Of a DNA stretch of 64,000 nucleotides, positions 1 through 8,297 are shown piece by piece. Below the pieces are notes generated by a model. The model saw only the letters and a list, made by a program, of their open reading frames with translations, was not told the origin of the DNA and did not search any database. The stretch's first letter is position 1, and every line of letters starts with the position of its first letter. This DNA comes from Pseudarthrobacter phenanthrenivorans (GTDB taxonomy: Bacteria; Actinomycetota; Actinomycetes; Actinomycetales; Micrococcaceae), in the NCBI RefSeq assembly GCF_000813845.1, contig NZ_JWTB01000019.1, forward strand, positions 1-64,000, read 5' to 3'. Position numbers and translations under genes: made by a program.

Positions 1-58
1 CCCCATCAGATCCCGCCCCCTTCCCCGCGACGCCCCATCAGATCCCGCCCCAGGCGGG
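1..58. repeat. 19-bp direct repeat and short hairpin at the window edge
   Basis: CCCCATCAGATCCCGCCCC occurs at 1-19 and again at 33-51, a 32-bp period. The array may continue to the left of the window. The second copy runs into a hairpin with arms CCCGCC (44-49) and GGCGGG (53-58) and a 3-nt loop. There is no T-run, so this is only weakly terminator-like. It lies upstream of the secreted-protein gene at 227. Confidence 0.5.
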
Positions 59-226
59 CCGCCGCCGTCGTTATGGCCTGTCAACTCTGGTTTTCCCGCT
101 CAGCCCGGGCATATACTTTCCACGCTCTACCGGGCCCCACACAGCGAAACATTCCACGGTTCGGCGTTCCGGCGCCGGCGACAGCACATGCACGCGCGCA
201 GTTTTCCCCGTGAAGGATGGATGGTC

Positions 227-1246
227 ATGAGACGGTTCCTGGTACTGGCTGCGGCTGCCGCGCTGGCCTGCATGGCGATGACCGGCCTCAGTCCCAGCCC
301 CGCCAAGGCCGCCGCCGGACCCTGCCTGGGAGCCCCCGCCGCGGATGGCACCGCGTACGGGGAGACGCGGCAGTTCGTGGACACGCAGTCGTGGTGGATG
401 CCGGACGCCGACCAGGCCAACAACGCGATCACCAACACCGGCCACGTCCACCTCGGGGCGTGCATCCCCGAACGGGAAACCATCAGCTCGGGGGACCTCA
501 CCGTGAACGTCCGGGTGATCCTCCATGACAACCCGGGCGCCGCCAACTACGTGGCCATGGTGTTCAAAACCTCCGACCGCGAGACCACCGTCCAGAAGTG
601 CTACCTGCGCGCCGGGGCACCGGACTTCAGCTGCCCCGGCCCGGCCGGTTCGGGCGCAGGCGACTTCACCTGCGCCGGCACCTGCGAGCGCTGGCTGACG
701 TTCTCGGCACCCATTTCCAGGTTCAACCACTCGGGCCTGCAGGAGGTCCGGTTCCGGGCGTTCGTCCCCGAGCCGGACGGCAACGAGATGAGGGCCAACT
801 TCAACTGGCAGGTGGACATCCAGAACGGCAAGTCCGCCTCCGATATCACCAGGGACGCGTTCCTGCGGGGCAAGGGCTGGTACACGCACGCCGGGTACTG
901 CGAGTCCTCGGTCCGCAGCCTTCCGCTTCCTGACGGGCCGGTGTCGGGAGTCTGGGCTCCTGCGGTCGGCCTGACCAGCCACACGGACGGTTCGCGGCCG
1001 GCGACCCACTCCTTCATTTCCGTGGACCCGGACTTCCATGCGGTTCCGGCCAATCCGGGCCTGGTCCTCTGGGACTCGGCCGGCGCGTACGGACCGGAAC
1101 CGTTCGGGGCCGCCCCCGTCGCGATCGACACCCGGATGCTGGCCAACGGCGTGCACAAGCTGCACCTGCGGACCTCATGCAGGGACGACAAGCTGGGGTC
1201 CACCAACTCCGGCGTGACCGTGGTTCCCTTCACGGTAGCCAACTGA
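227..1246 (+). CDS. Secreted protein of unknown function
   Basis: I do not recognise the family. The N terminus (MRRFLVLAAAAALACMAM) is a classic Sec signal peptide, with probable cleavage after the AKA-A region about 30 residues in. The mature part is Cys-containing (for example CAGTCERW and CPGPAGSG), Gly/Ser/Asn-rich and without membrane segments, which suggests an exported, possibly disulfide-bonded protein. An ATG at 188 is in frame, but the ATG at 227 sits 9 nt after GAAGGA (212-217) and gives a proper signal peptide; the ATG at 221 is only 3 nt from that motif. It is transcribed alone and followed by a 321-bp non-coding stretch. Confidence 0.75.
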   Translation: MRRFLVLAAAAALACMAMTGLSPSPAKAAAGPCLGAPAADGTAYGETRQFVDTQSWWMPDADQANNAITNTGHVHLGACIPERETISSGDLTVNVRVILHDNPGAANYVAMVFKTSDRETTVQKCYLRAGAPDFSCPGPAGSGAGDFTCAGTCERWLTFSAPISRFNHSGLQEVRFRAFVPEPDGNEMRANFNWQVDIQNGKSASDITRDAFLRGKGWYTHAGYCESSVRSLPLPDGPVSGVWAPAVGLTSHTDGSRPATHSFISVDPDFHAVPANPGLVLWDSAGAYGPEPFGAAPVAIDTRMLANGVHKLHLRTSCRDDKLGSTNSGVTVVPFTVAN

Positions 1247-1337
1247 CGGCACACGGGCGGGGCGCCGCCGTCGTCCATTTTCCTTGACGCTGCCCGCCGG
1301 TTCCTTGACGCTGCCTGCGGCCCTCTCCCGCGGCTTT

Positions 1338-1438
1338 TCGACGCGCACCTGCACCCTCGACGCGCAGGCTCCTTTTCGCACCCCAAATCCGGGGCGCGAA
1401 AGGGAATGTGCGCCGCTAAAAGGAGGATGCGCGTCGCC
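1338..1438. repeat. Intergenic palindromic repeat, copy A
   Basis: The intergenic stretch 1247-1567 holds this element. Outer arms are GACGCGCA (1359-1366, with an extra copy at 1340-1347) and TGCGCGTC (1428-1435). Inside is a perfect 8-bp stem CTCCTTTT (1369-1376) / AAAAGGAG (1418-1425), and at the centre a CCCC/GGGG hairpin. Similar elements occur at about 3.9, 5.4, 6.3, 10.2, 10.9 and 27.5 kb. It lies downstream of the secreted-protein gene. A 15-bp direct repeat (TTCCTTGACGCTGCC at 1280-1294 and 1301-1315) precedes it. Function unknown; a transcription terminator or a REP/MITE-like element would fit. Confidence 0.7.
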
Positions 1439-1471
1439 GGGAGCAGCGCGTCGGCCCTCGCACCACACCAA

Positions 1472-1490
1472 AGTAGGCAGTATGCTTACT
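1472..1490. promoter_or_regulatory. Imperfect palindrome upstream of the dehydrogenase
   Basis: AGTAGGCAGTATGCTTACT matches its own reverse complement at 14 of 19 positions and lies about 80 bp before the dehydrogenase start. It resembles an operator for a dimeric repressor, but no regulator gene is adjacent, so the assignment is tentative. Confidence 0.3.
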
Positions 1491-1567
1491 ATCTTGCAGC
1501 TGGGCGCGCTACGTGCCTGATGACCTGAACCCTACCGGCGGCATGAGCCCGTAAAAGGAGTCACCTC

Positions 1568-2779
1568 ATGAAAGCTCTCGTATGGCACGGTGAAGGCGAC
1601 ATCCGCCTGGACACCGTTGACGACCCCACGATCCTCGACCCGAACGACGCGATTGTCCGCATCACCCGCAGCGCCATCTGCGGCACGGACCTGCACTTCA
1701 TCCGCGGCACCATGGCCGGGATGAAGGAGGGCACCATTCTGGGCCACGAGGCCGTGGGTGAGGTGACCGCCGTGGGCAAGGCCGTGCGCCGGTTCGCCCC
1801 CGGGGACCGCGTGATCGTCTCGTCCACCATGTCCTGCGGCGTGTGCTGGCAGTGCCGCGCCGGGCACACCGCGCAGTGCGACACCGCCAACCCGAACGGC
1901 CCGGAGGCCGGCACCTGCTTCTTCGGCGGCCCGGAGACCACCGGCCCCATCAACGGCCTGCAGGCTGAATATGCCCGCATCCCGTGGGCCTCCAACACCC
2001 TGACCTCCCTGCCGGACAACGTCAGCGACGAACAGGCCATCCTGCTCTCCGATATCTTTCCCACCGCCTGGTTCGGCGCGCAGCTGGCGGGGGTGCAGCG
2101 CGGTGACACGGTGGCGGTCTACGGCGCGGGGATCGTGGGGCAGCTGGCCATCGCATCGGCCTTCCGGCAGGGTGCGTCGCGGGTGTTCGCGATCGACGGC
2201 GTGGAGACCCGGCTGGTGCAGGCCCTGGACCAGAACGCGGACGTCATCAACTTCAACAGCGAGGACCCGGTGGAGGCGCTGAAGGAAGCGACCCTGGGGA
2301 TCGGCGTGGACGCGGTCATCGATGCGGTGGGCGTGGACGCGCAGCGGCCGTGGGCCGGACCTGCCGCTGCGAAGGGCGAGGAGCAGGCGGAGCAGTTCGC
2401 GCAGGAGGTGGCCGAGGTGGCGCCCGAGACCAACGTCCAGGGCGACAACTGGGTGCCGGGGAACGCGCCGTCGCAGGTATCGCAGTGGAGCGTGGAGACG
2501 GTGCGGAAGTACGGCCGGATCGGCATCATCGGGGTGTACGGACCCACGATGACCTCCTACCCGATCGGCATGGCGATGAACAAGAACCTGACCGTGCGGA
2601 TGGGCAACTGCGACCACCGCTCGGTCACGCCGCCGCTGGTGGACCTCGTGGCCTCCGGCGTCTTCGACCCGACCAGGTTCATCACGCAGCACGAACCGAT
2701 CAGCGACGTGGTGGACGCCTACCTGAACTTCGACCGGCGCGAGGAAGGCTGGCTGAAGACCGTGCTGACCACGGCTTAG
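1568..2779 (+). CDS. Zinc-dependent alcohol/formaldehyde dehydrogenase (MDR family)
   Basis: Medium-chain NAD(P)-dependent dehydrogenase of 403 aa. The catalytic-zinc signature is visible as C38 in ICGTD and the H60-E61 pair in GHEAVGEV. The structural-zinc lobe has four cysteines, C90, C93, C96 and C104. The Rossmann motif GAGIVG lies at about 186-191. An insertion rich in Ala, Glu and Gln near 340-400 bp from the 3' end, with SQWSVETVRKYGRIGIIGVYG, resembles the glutathione-independent formaldehyde dehydrogenase-like branch, so small alcohols or aldehydes are likely substrates; the exact one cannot be read. The start follows AAAAGGAG closely. It appears monocistronic, with an imperfect palindrome upstream. 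Confidence 0.88.
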   Translation: MKALVWHGEGDIRLDTVDDPTILDPNDAIVRITRSAICGTDLHFIRGTMAGMKEGTILGHEAVGEVTAVGKAVRRFAPGDRVIVSSTMSCGVCWQCRAGHTAQCDTANPNGPEAGTCFFGGPETTGPINGLQAEYARIPWASNTLTSLPDNVSDEQAILLSDIFPTAWFGAQLAGVQRGDTVAVYGAGIVGQLAIASAFRQGASRVFAIDGVETRLVQALDQNADVINFNSEDPVEALKEATLGIGVDAVIDAVGVDAQRPWAGPAAAKGEEQAEQFAQEVAEVAPETNVQGDNWVPGNAPSQVSQWSVETVRKYGRIGIIGVYGPTMTSYPIGMAMNKNLTVRMGNCDHRSVTPPLVDLVASGVFDPTRFITQHEPISDVVDAYLNFDRREEGWLKTVLTTA

Positions 2780-2898
2780 CCTCCCCCTGCCCGGGCGGCC
2801 TGCTCCTCTTCAGGGGCGGGCCGCCGTCGTGCGTGGGTTTTTCCACATAGCGGCCGAGCGCACTCCCGCCCCTGACCCGCGACGGGCAGTCTGGGTGC

Positions 2899-3873
2899 AT
2901 GGCCGACCTCCCGCCGCTCCTGCTGTCCCGTGACCGCATCCTGCACGGACTCACCCCCAAGGACCTCAGCAAGCGGGTGCGGTCCGGCGGGCTGGTCCGT
3001 ATTCGGCACGGGGTGTACATCGACGGACCCACATGGCGGGCCATGCTGCCGTGGGACCAGTACCGGCTCCGCGTCCAGGCTGCCGCGGAAACGTTCGAAA
3101 GCCCCACGATTTTCGCCCGCGATTCGGCGGCCAGCGTGTTCGGCATCCCGACCATCGGGCAGGACCAGCCGGTCCGGGCCCTCACATTGAAGAACGACGG
3201 CGGCAGGTCGCGTGCGGGGGTCAGGCGCCACTTCGCTGCGCGGGCCGGGTTGCAGGTGGTCCGGTGCGAGGGCCTGCTGGTCACCGACCGGATCCGGACC
3301 GTCCTTGACCTGGCGGCCTTCTGCCCCTTCGCGGAGGCCGTGGTGCCGCTGGACCACGTGCTCCGGCCGGACCCGGTCCGGCAACTGCCTGCCCTTTCCA
3401 AGGCTGAGCTGGAGGAGGGAATCGGATCAATCTACTCGGCCGCGGCAGCACGGCGGATCCGGACAGCCCTCGCGTTCGCCGATCCCGCATCCGGCTCGGC
3501 CGGCGAGTCCTGGAGCCGGGGGCTGATCCATGCGGCCGGGTTCGAAGCCCCCGTCCTGCAGCACCGGTTCACGGATGCGTCCGGGCTGGTGGGCTACGCC
3601 GACTTCTATTGGGAGCGGTCCAGGGTTGTTGGCGAATTCGATGGTGAGGAGAAGTATGTCAAGGACGGGTACCTCAAGGGCTTGACCGCTTCACAGGCCG
3701 TGGTGGCGGAGAAGAACCGCGAGAACCGGATCCGCGCGCTGGGCATCAACGTGGTGCGCTGGGACTGGGCCGATCTCAGGGTACCCGGGGCGCTGGAACG
3801 GAGGCTGGCGGCGGCAGGCGTGGACCGCCGTCGTGCGCGTTCTGCCGCTATCGACGCGCAAAACCGTCTGTGA
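2899..3873 (+). CDS. AbiEi-antitoxin-like winged helix plus DUF559-like nuclease-fold protein
   Basis: 324 aa. The first 60 residues (RDRILHGLTP, then GLVRIRHGVYIDGP) look like the AbiEi-type winged helix found in many actinobacterial proteins. The C terminus resembles DUF559/Vsr-like PD-(D/E)XK folds: E203, D235 (in YADFYW), E246-x-D248 and K252 form the expected acidic/lysine set. Proteins of this build are common and multicopy in Arthrobacter; their role is not established, and calling this an antitoxin would be over-reading because no AbiEii toxin gene is adjacent. The TGA stop lies inside palindromic repeat copy B. Confidence 0.7.
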   Translation: MADLPPLLLSRDRILHGLTPKDLSKRVRSGGLVRIRHGVYIDGPTWRAMLPWDQYRLRVQAAAETFESPTIFARDSAASVFGIPTIGQDQPVRALTLKNDGGRSRAGVRRHFAARAGLQVVRCEGLLVTDRIRTVLDLAAFCPFAEAVVPLDHVLRPDPVRQLPALSKAELEEGIGSIYSAAAARRIRTALAFADPASGSAGESWSRGLIHAAGFEAPVLQHRFTDASGLVGYADFYWERSRVVGEFDGEEKYVKDGYLKGLTASQAVVAEKNRENRIRALGINVVRWDWADLRVPGALERRLAAAGVDRRRARSAAIDAQNRL

Positions 3874-3947
3874 CGCGCACATTCCCCGGCGCTGCGCGGA
3901 TGTGGGTCGCGAAAGGGAACCTGCGCAGCGCGGATGAGTACGAGCGT
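3853..3947. repeat. Intergenic palindromic repeat, copy B
   Basis: Two left arms GACGCGCA (3853-3860 and 3872-3879), then CACATTCCCC, a GATGTGGGT core, GGGAACCTGCG and a degenerate right arm ending GAGCGTC. It fills the gap between two convergent genes, and the stop codon of the upstream gene (3871-3873) is part of the left arm, so the element has supplied or overrun the end of that reading frame. Confidence 0.65.
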
Positions 3948-3949
3948 CT

Positions 3950-4366
3950 TCAGCGGCCGGCGAAGAAGTCGGCAACCAGCTTTTTCGGAGCCCGGGTTGC
4001 CCATGCCTCAACAATGATCTCCGCCAGCTCCTCCCGGCTGACCTCGCCCAGCCGGGACTCCTGTACCAGGACGGCGTTGTAGCCATCGAAGTGCGGAATG
4101 GTGAAGAACGGCAGGGACGGGTCCTCCACCAGGGCGGCCTTCGCGGCGTCGTCCGGGACCACGATGACCAGCAGGTCCCGGAAGGGCTCCCCCGTCTCCG
4201 GATCGATGGCCGTTTTATGCGGTGCACGGTACAGGACAAAGCCCCTGCCTTTCGGCCCGCGGGGCACTTTGTATGTCGGGCGGTCCCCCCACGACGTTCC
4301 GAGCTCCACCTCCGGCAACCCAAGGCAGATCGCGCCGACGTCGCCGGGGACGGCCATGCGTTCCAT
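3950..4366 (-). CDS. MmcQ/YjbR family protein
   Basis: 138 aa from the ATG at 4366. The sequence ICLGLPEVELGTSWGDRPTY and the later PHFDGYNAVLVQ and LAEIIVEAWATRAPKKL are typical of the MmcQ/YjbR (CyaY-like fold) family, small double-wing proteins of unknown biochemical role often called DNA-binding. A longer reading frame to 4465 exists, but the conserved family start fits ATG 4366 or 4357. It is convergent with the AbiEi-like gene and divergent from the MBL hydrolase. Confidence 0.75.
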   Translation of the reverse strand: MERMAVPGDVGAICLGLPEVELGTSWGDRPTYKVPRGPKGRGFVLYRAPHKTAIDPETGEPFRDLLVIVVPDDAAKAALVEDPSLPFFTIPHFDGYNAVLVQESRLGEVSREELAEIIVEAWATRAPKKLVADFFAGR

Positions 4367-4556
4367 GGCCACACGGTAGCCCTGCCGCCTGGGCGATTCA
4401 ACAGGCGCTGGCCCACCGTCTTCACGAGCCGCCCGGCCGTTAGCCCCTGTGCGGGGAAGCAACACCCAAACCTGTTGCCCGTAGAGGCTTCCCGCGCGGG
4501 CCGGCAGGCATTAGCGTCACCACCAGGTGTTGGTCATTCACAACTGAAGGAGCCCT

Positions 4557-5345
4557 ATGCTGCGGCAGATCGCGGAGCGCGTCCACGTGCATCAAAGTTC
4601 GTTCATGCAAAGCAACGCCCTGATAGTCCAGGGCAGCGGCGGCGCGCTGGAGATCGATGCCGGCATCACCACGGACGAATTGACCTGCCTCGCCGGGGAC
4701 CTGCGGGAACTGGGCCAGCCTGTGGTTGCCGGGTTTTCCACCCATCCGCATTGGGACCACATGCTGTGGCATCCGGAGCTAAGAGATGCACCTCGCTATG
4801 CCGGAAACCGGTGTGCAACCACGGCGAGGGAACGGCTTTCCGCTCCGGGCGCCAAAGAGCGGCTTGCCTCCGTGATCCCGCCTGATCTCAGCGGCCAGGT
4901 ACCCCTTGATCTCCTGGGGCAGCTCACCGCGCTTCCCCCGGACACCACCCACGTTCCATGGGAGGGTCCGGCCATCCGCATCCTTGAGCACAACGCGCAC
5001 GCGCCAGGCCATACAGCGCTGGTCATCGAGGACGCCCGAGTCCTCGTGGCCGGGGACATGCTCTCCGACATCCTGATCCCGATCCTGGACTTCGGCAGCA
5101 GCAGTGATCCCATCCAGGACTACCTCGACGCCCTGGAACTCCTCGAGCGGGAAGCGGGGAACATCGACGTCGTCGTCCCGGGGCACGGCTCCCCCGCCGG
5201 CGCCGACCAGGTGGCCGCACGCATCGGGCTCGACCGCGCCTACCTCCGGACGCTTCGCGACGGCGGCGCGTTCGATGACCCACGTGGCGGTCCAAGCCCC
5301 GACATCCACGACCGGCAACTCGCGCAGCTCGCGGGCAGGAAATAA
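4557..5345 (+). CDS. MBL-fold metallohydrolase
   Basis: 262 aa metallo-beta-lactamase-fold hydrolase. The metal-binding motif HxHxDH is H63-P-H65-W-D67-H68. Further ligands are expected at the His of HAPGHT, the Asp of VAGDML and the His of VPGHGS. The substrate is not deducible; the short chain without extra domains is like lactonase/glyoxalase-II-type members. GAAGGAG lies 4 nt before the ATG. It is monocistronic and followed by 300 bp of non-coding DNA with repeat copy C. Confidence 0.85.
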   Translation: MLRQIAERVHVHQSSFMQSNALIVQGSGGALEIDAGITTDELTCLAGDLRELGQPVVAGFSTHPHWDHMLWHPELRDAPRYAGNRCATTARERLSAPGAKERLASVIPPDLSGQVPLDLLGQLTALPPDTTHVPWEGPAIRILEHNAHAPGHTALVIEDARVLVAGDMLSDILIPILDFGSSSDPIQDYLDALELLEREAGNIDVVVPGHGSPAGADQVAARIGLDRAYLRTLRDGGAFDDPRGGPSPDIHDRQLAQLAGRK

Positions 5346-5415
5346 GAACCGCCGGGCGGCGGTGGAGGGGCAGCGGCTCAGCCCAGATTGCTCGGTGCTG
5401 CGTTCTGCTGGAATC

Positions 5416-5511
5416 GACGCGCATCTTCGTCCCGGCCGCGCACATTCCCTCACGCGCCTGATATCCGGGCAGCGCAACGGAATATGCGCAACGCGGAGGC
5501 TTGTGCGCGTC
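5416..5511. repeat. Intergenic palindromic repeat, copy C
   Basis: Outer arms GACGCGCA (5416-5423) and TGCGCGTC (5504-5511); inner arms CGCACATTCC and GGAATATGCG pair with one mismatch region; centre CTGATATCCGGGCAGCG. It lies about 70 bp after the MBL gene. The rest of 5346-5645 holds the promoter region of the next gene, in which I see no clear boxes. Confidence 0.7.
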
Positions 5512-5645
5512 GAAACCCGGCACTCGCGGCGGCACTCCGGAAGCATTTAACGCGGCCTTGTTACCGGCCAGCGGCGGGTCTATGTTGGTGCTAACCCCGG
5601 GCCCTGCTGGGACGGCCACCGGCTACCGGTCTCGCTGAGGCAGAC

Positions 5646-6227
5646 ATGAGTTACATACCCGTCAGCAGGCGCACTCTCCGGCTGCACCGTGAATCAGAGC
5701 GGTCCACCCGGCGCCTGGTTGCCGGCCTTTCCGCCGCGGCTTTCGTGGCATGGCTGTTGTCCGTGCTGCTGTCCTCCACAATGTTCGTTGACGGCTACGT
5801 CCACGACATCGATCTGGTGGTGCATGACCTCTTCCTTGTGGTGGCCTTCGGTGCCATCATTCTGGTCGACTGGCACGGGTTCCTGTGGCTGATCGGCCGG
5901 CGCACTCTCGGTGAGATCATCCGGCTGGACGGGGCCGCAACACCGTTGATCTGGGGCGGCCTCGCCGGGATGCTCGCCACGGGCGTGTTCCTGAGCCCGC
6001 ACCTGGACAGCCCCATGACCGAGGTGAAGCTCGCGGCGGTCCTGGTGCTCAGCCTGAACGGAATCATGCTGATCCCGCTGATGCGGCGGCTCGCCCGGCT
6101 TCCCGCCAGGACCGCATTCGGGGATTTGTCCACAGGGCAGCGGGTTCACCTCATGACGTGCCTTGTGATCTCGCAGCTGTGCTGGTGGATCGCAATCATC
6201 ATTGGATTCATCAACGCGCAGTCCTGA
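5646..6227 (+). CDS. Integral membrane protein of unknown function
   Basis: 193 aa with about five hydrophobic segments: LSAAAFVAWLLSVLL, LFLVVAFGAIILV, LIWGGLAGMLATGVFL, LAAVLVLSLNGIMLIPL and a C-terminal CLVISQLCWWIAIIIGF. It has a basic N-terminal tail (RRTLRLHRESERSTRR). His and Asp residues near the membrane faces (VHDIDLVVHD) are reminiscent of redox or DUF2214-like membrane proteins, but I cannot place it in a family. Monocistronic, convergent with the XRE regulator gene, with repeat copy D between. Confidence 0.75.
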   Translation: MSYIPVSRRTLRLHRESERSTRRLVAGLSAAAFVAWLLSVLLSSTMFVDGYVHDIDLVVHDLFLVVAFGAIILVDWHGFLWLIGRRTLGEIIRLDGAATPLIWGGLAGMLATGVFLSPHLDSPMTEVKLAAVLVLSLNGIMLIPLMRRLARLPARTAFGDLSTGQRVHLMTCLVISQLCWWIAIIIGFINAQS

Positions 6228-6284
6228 CAAAGGCCACCTGACCGCTTTGCCCTGTTGCCGCCGTCGTACTTGCCATGCCGTTGC

Positions 6285-6399
6285 CGACGCGCGAACTCCC
6301 CTGAGGGCCGCATCCTACTTTTCGCGCCGCTGATGCGGGCCGCGCTAGGGAATATGCGGGTCGAAAAGGAACCAGCGCGTCCCAGCCGAAGACGCGCGT
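6285..6399. repeat. Intergenic palindromic repeat, copy D
   Basis: Left arm GACGCGCG (6285-6292), right arm ACGCGCGTC (6391-6399). The second stem is CTTTTCG / CGAAAAG, and the right half carries GGGAATATGCGGGTCG. It sits between convergent genes ending at 6227 (+) and 6431 (-), a position suited to two-way termination. Confidence 0.6.
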
Positions 6400-6430
6400 C
6401 AAAAAAGGATCCGGGCAGCGAAGGCGCGGT

Positions 6431-7312
6431 TCAGAGGCCCTCCGGGACCGCAACCCCGGGGGCAGAGGTTTGCGTGGCGGCCCAGCTGGCCAGCATCTTC
6501 AGCGCGTCTTCGGAGGGCGTCCCGGGTTCGGCCGTGTAGATGTTGATCCGCAGCCCCGGATCCGCGGGGAGCTCCATCGCCTCATAGGTCAGGTCCAGAT
6601 CCCCGACGATCGAGTGGTGCAGCCGTTTGCGGCCGGTGCGGTGGTACTTCACGTCGTGCCGGGCCCAGCGGACGCGGAACTCTTCGCTGCGCGTTGAAAG
6701 CTCGCCGATCAGGTCGGACAGGTCCTTGTCGAAGGGATTCCTGCCGGCCGTGGAGCGGAGGACGGCAACGATGTCGTCAGCGGCGCGCTCCCAGTCGCGG
6801 AAGAACTCCCGTGCCTTCGGATTCAGGAAGGTGAACCGTGCGCTGTTGGGCGGGGTGCCGGCGTCGGCCATCATCTCCAGGTACAGGGCACGGCCCAGCT
6901 CATTGGAGGCCAGCACGTCGCCGCGGTCGTTCCGGACCCAGGCCGGCGCCGTCGTAATCGCATCGATGACCCGCTGCACGCTGGGGCGCACCGTCTGCGG
7001 ACTCCGCTTCCGCCGCACCCGCGGGGCCGCCGTGGACGCCCGGGCCAGGTCGAACAGGTGCGCGGTCTCGGCGTCGTCCAACTGCAAAGCCCGGGCCAGC
7101 GCCTCCAGAACACTGTCCGAGGCGCCCGAAAGGTTTCCCCGCTCCAGCCGGATGTAGTAGTCGATGCTCAGGCCCGCGAGCATGGCCACTTCCTCGCGCC
7201 GGAGCCCCGCAACGCGCCGGTTGCCGCCGTACGCGGGCAGGCCGGCGTCCTCGGGCGTGAGCCGGGCGCGGCGGGAGGTCAGGAACTTCCGCACGTCGTC
7301 GCTGTTGGTCAT
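6431..7312 (-). CDS. XRE-family regulator with MmyB-like ligand-binding domain
   Basis: 293 aa. The N-terminal helix-turn-helix (VAGLRREEVAMLAGLSIDYYIRLE, about residues 33-56) is typical of the XRE/MmyB group. The C-terminal two-thirds (from about residue 105, VIDAITTAPAWVRNDRGDVLASNELGRALY) matches the MmyB-like PAS-fold ligand domain, reported in other members to bind lipids. It is divergent from, and 92 bp away from, the aldo/keto reductase operon starting at 7405, so it very likely controls that operon; this family usually represses its neighbour. Confidence 0.88.
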   Translation of the reverse strand: MTNSDDVRKFLTSRRARLTPEDAGLPAYGGNRRVAGLRREEVAMLAGLSIDYYIRLERGNLSGASDSVLEALARALQLDDAETAHLFDLARASTAAPRVRRKRSPQTVRPSVQRVIDAITTAPAWVRNDRGDVLASNELGRALYLEMMADAGTPPNSARFTFLNPKAREFFRDWERAADDIVAVLRSTAGRNPFDKDLSDLIGELSTRSEEFRVRWARHDVKYHRTGRKRLHHSIVGDLDLTYEAMELPADPGLRINIYTAEPGTPSEDALKMLASWAATQTSAPGVAVPEGL

Positions 7313-7404
7313 GCCTCCACGCTACGCCGCCGCCGGGCAGCGAAGGAGGGACTGACAAGCCCTCCCACAAACCTCCACACCCGCATAGCGTGAAGGGCAT
7401 GGTT

Positions 7405-8286
7405 ATGGAACTCACGCTCAACAACGGAATCACACTGCCCGCGCTCGGCCTGGGCGTCTTCCAAAGTCCCCCGGAAGAGACGACGGCGGCCGTCCAGACA
7501 GCGCTCGAGGTGGGCTACCGGCACATCGACACCGCCGCGGCGTACGGCAACGAGCGCGAGGTGGGCGAAGGCATCCGCCGCTCCGGCCTGGACCGCTCCG
7601 ACGTGTTCATCGAGACGAAGGTCTGGGTCAGCGACTACGGCTACGACGAGACACTGCACGCCTGGGACAAGGCGGCCGGCAAGCTCGGGGTGGAGCAGCT
7701 GGACCTGTTCATCCTGCACCAGCCCGCCCCGGACCGGTTCGAGAAGACCATCACCGCGTACAAGGCCCTGGAAACCCTGCTGAAGGACGGGCGGGTGCGG
7801 GCCATCGGCGTCAGCAACTTTCTGCCGCACCACCTGGAACGGCTGCTGGCCGAAACGGACGTGGTGCCGGCCGTGAACCAGATCGAACTGCACCCGTACT
7901 TCACGCAGCGTGACGTACAGGCCGCGGATGCCGCAAACGGCATCCTCACCCAGGCGTGGTCGCCGATCGGCGGCATCACGTTCTACCCGGGCTGGGGCGA
8001 GAACCGAAGGAACGTCATGCGCGACCCGGCGATTGCCGCCGTCGCGCAGGCCCATGGCAAGACCCCGGCCCAGGTGATGCTGCGCTGGCACCTGCAGCAG
8101 GGCCGCTCCGCCATCCCCAAATCCACCAACCCGGCCCGCATCGCCGAAAACTTCGACGTCTTCGACTTCGAGCTGGCGCCGGAACAGATGGCCGCCATCG
8201 ACGCTCTGGACACCGGCACCCGCAGCGGACCCGACCCGGACGTCGCCCGCCCGGAGCGGTTCGCCATGGTCATCCCCGAAGCCTAA
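7405..8286 (+). CDS. Aldo/keto reductase, 2,5-diketogluconate reductase type
   Basis: 293 aa TIM-barrel NADPH oxidoreductase. The catalytic tetrad is visible: D42 (HIDTA), Y47 (AAYGNE), K72 (ETKVW) and H105 (LFILHQP). The NADP-binding tail IPKSTNPARIAENFDVFDFEL is present. The start is taken at ATG 7405, 7 nt after GAAGGG; a GTG at 7390 and ATG at 7399 are less well placed. It is first gene of an AKR-AKR-SDR operon divergent from an XRE/MmyB regulator. Its native carbonyl substrate is unknown. Confidence 0.9.
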   Translation: MELTLNNGITLPALGLGVFQSPPEETTAAVQTALEVGYRHIDTAAAYGNEREVGEGIRRSGLDRSDVFIETKVWVSDYGYDETLHAWDKAAGKLGVEQLDLFILHQPAPDRFEKTITAYKALETLLKDGRVRAIGVSNFLPHHLERLLAETDVVPAVNQIELHPYFTQRDVQAADAANGILTQAWSPIGGITFYPGWGENRRNVMRDPAIAAVAQAHGKTPAQVMLRWHLQQGRSAIPKSTNPARIAENFDVFDFELAPEQMAAIDALDTGTRSGPDPDVARPERFAMVIPEA

Positions 8287-8297
8287 AGGAGAGAAGA

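Noticed and set aside
2791..2823. Terminator hairpin after the dehydrogenase
   Set aside because: GC-rich CGGCC/GGCCG pairing is short and imperfect, with no T-run; in this composition such pairs are common by chance.
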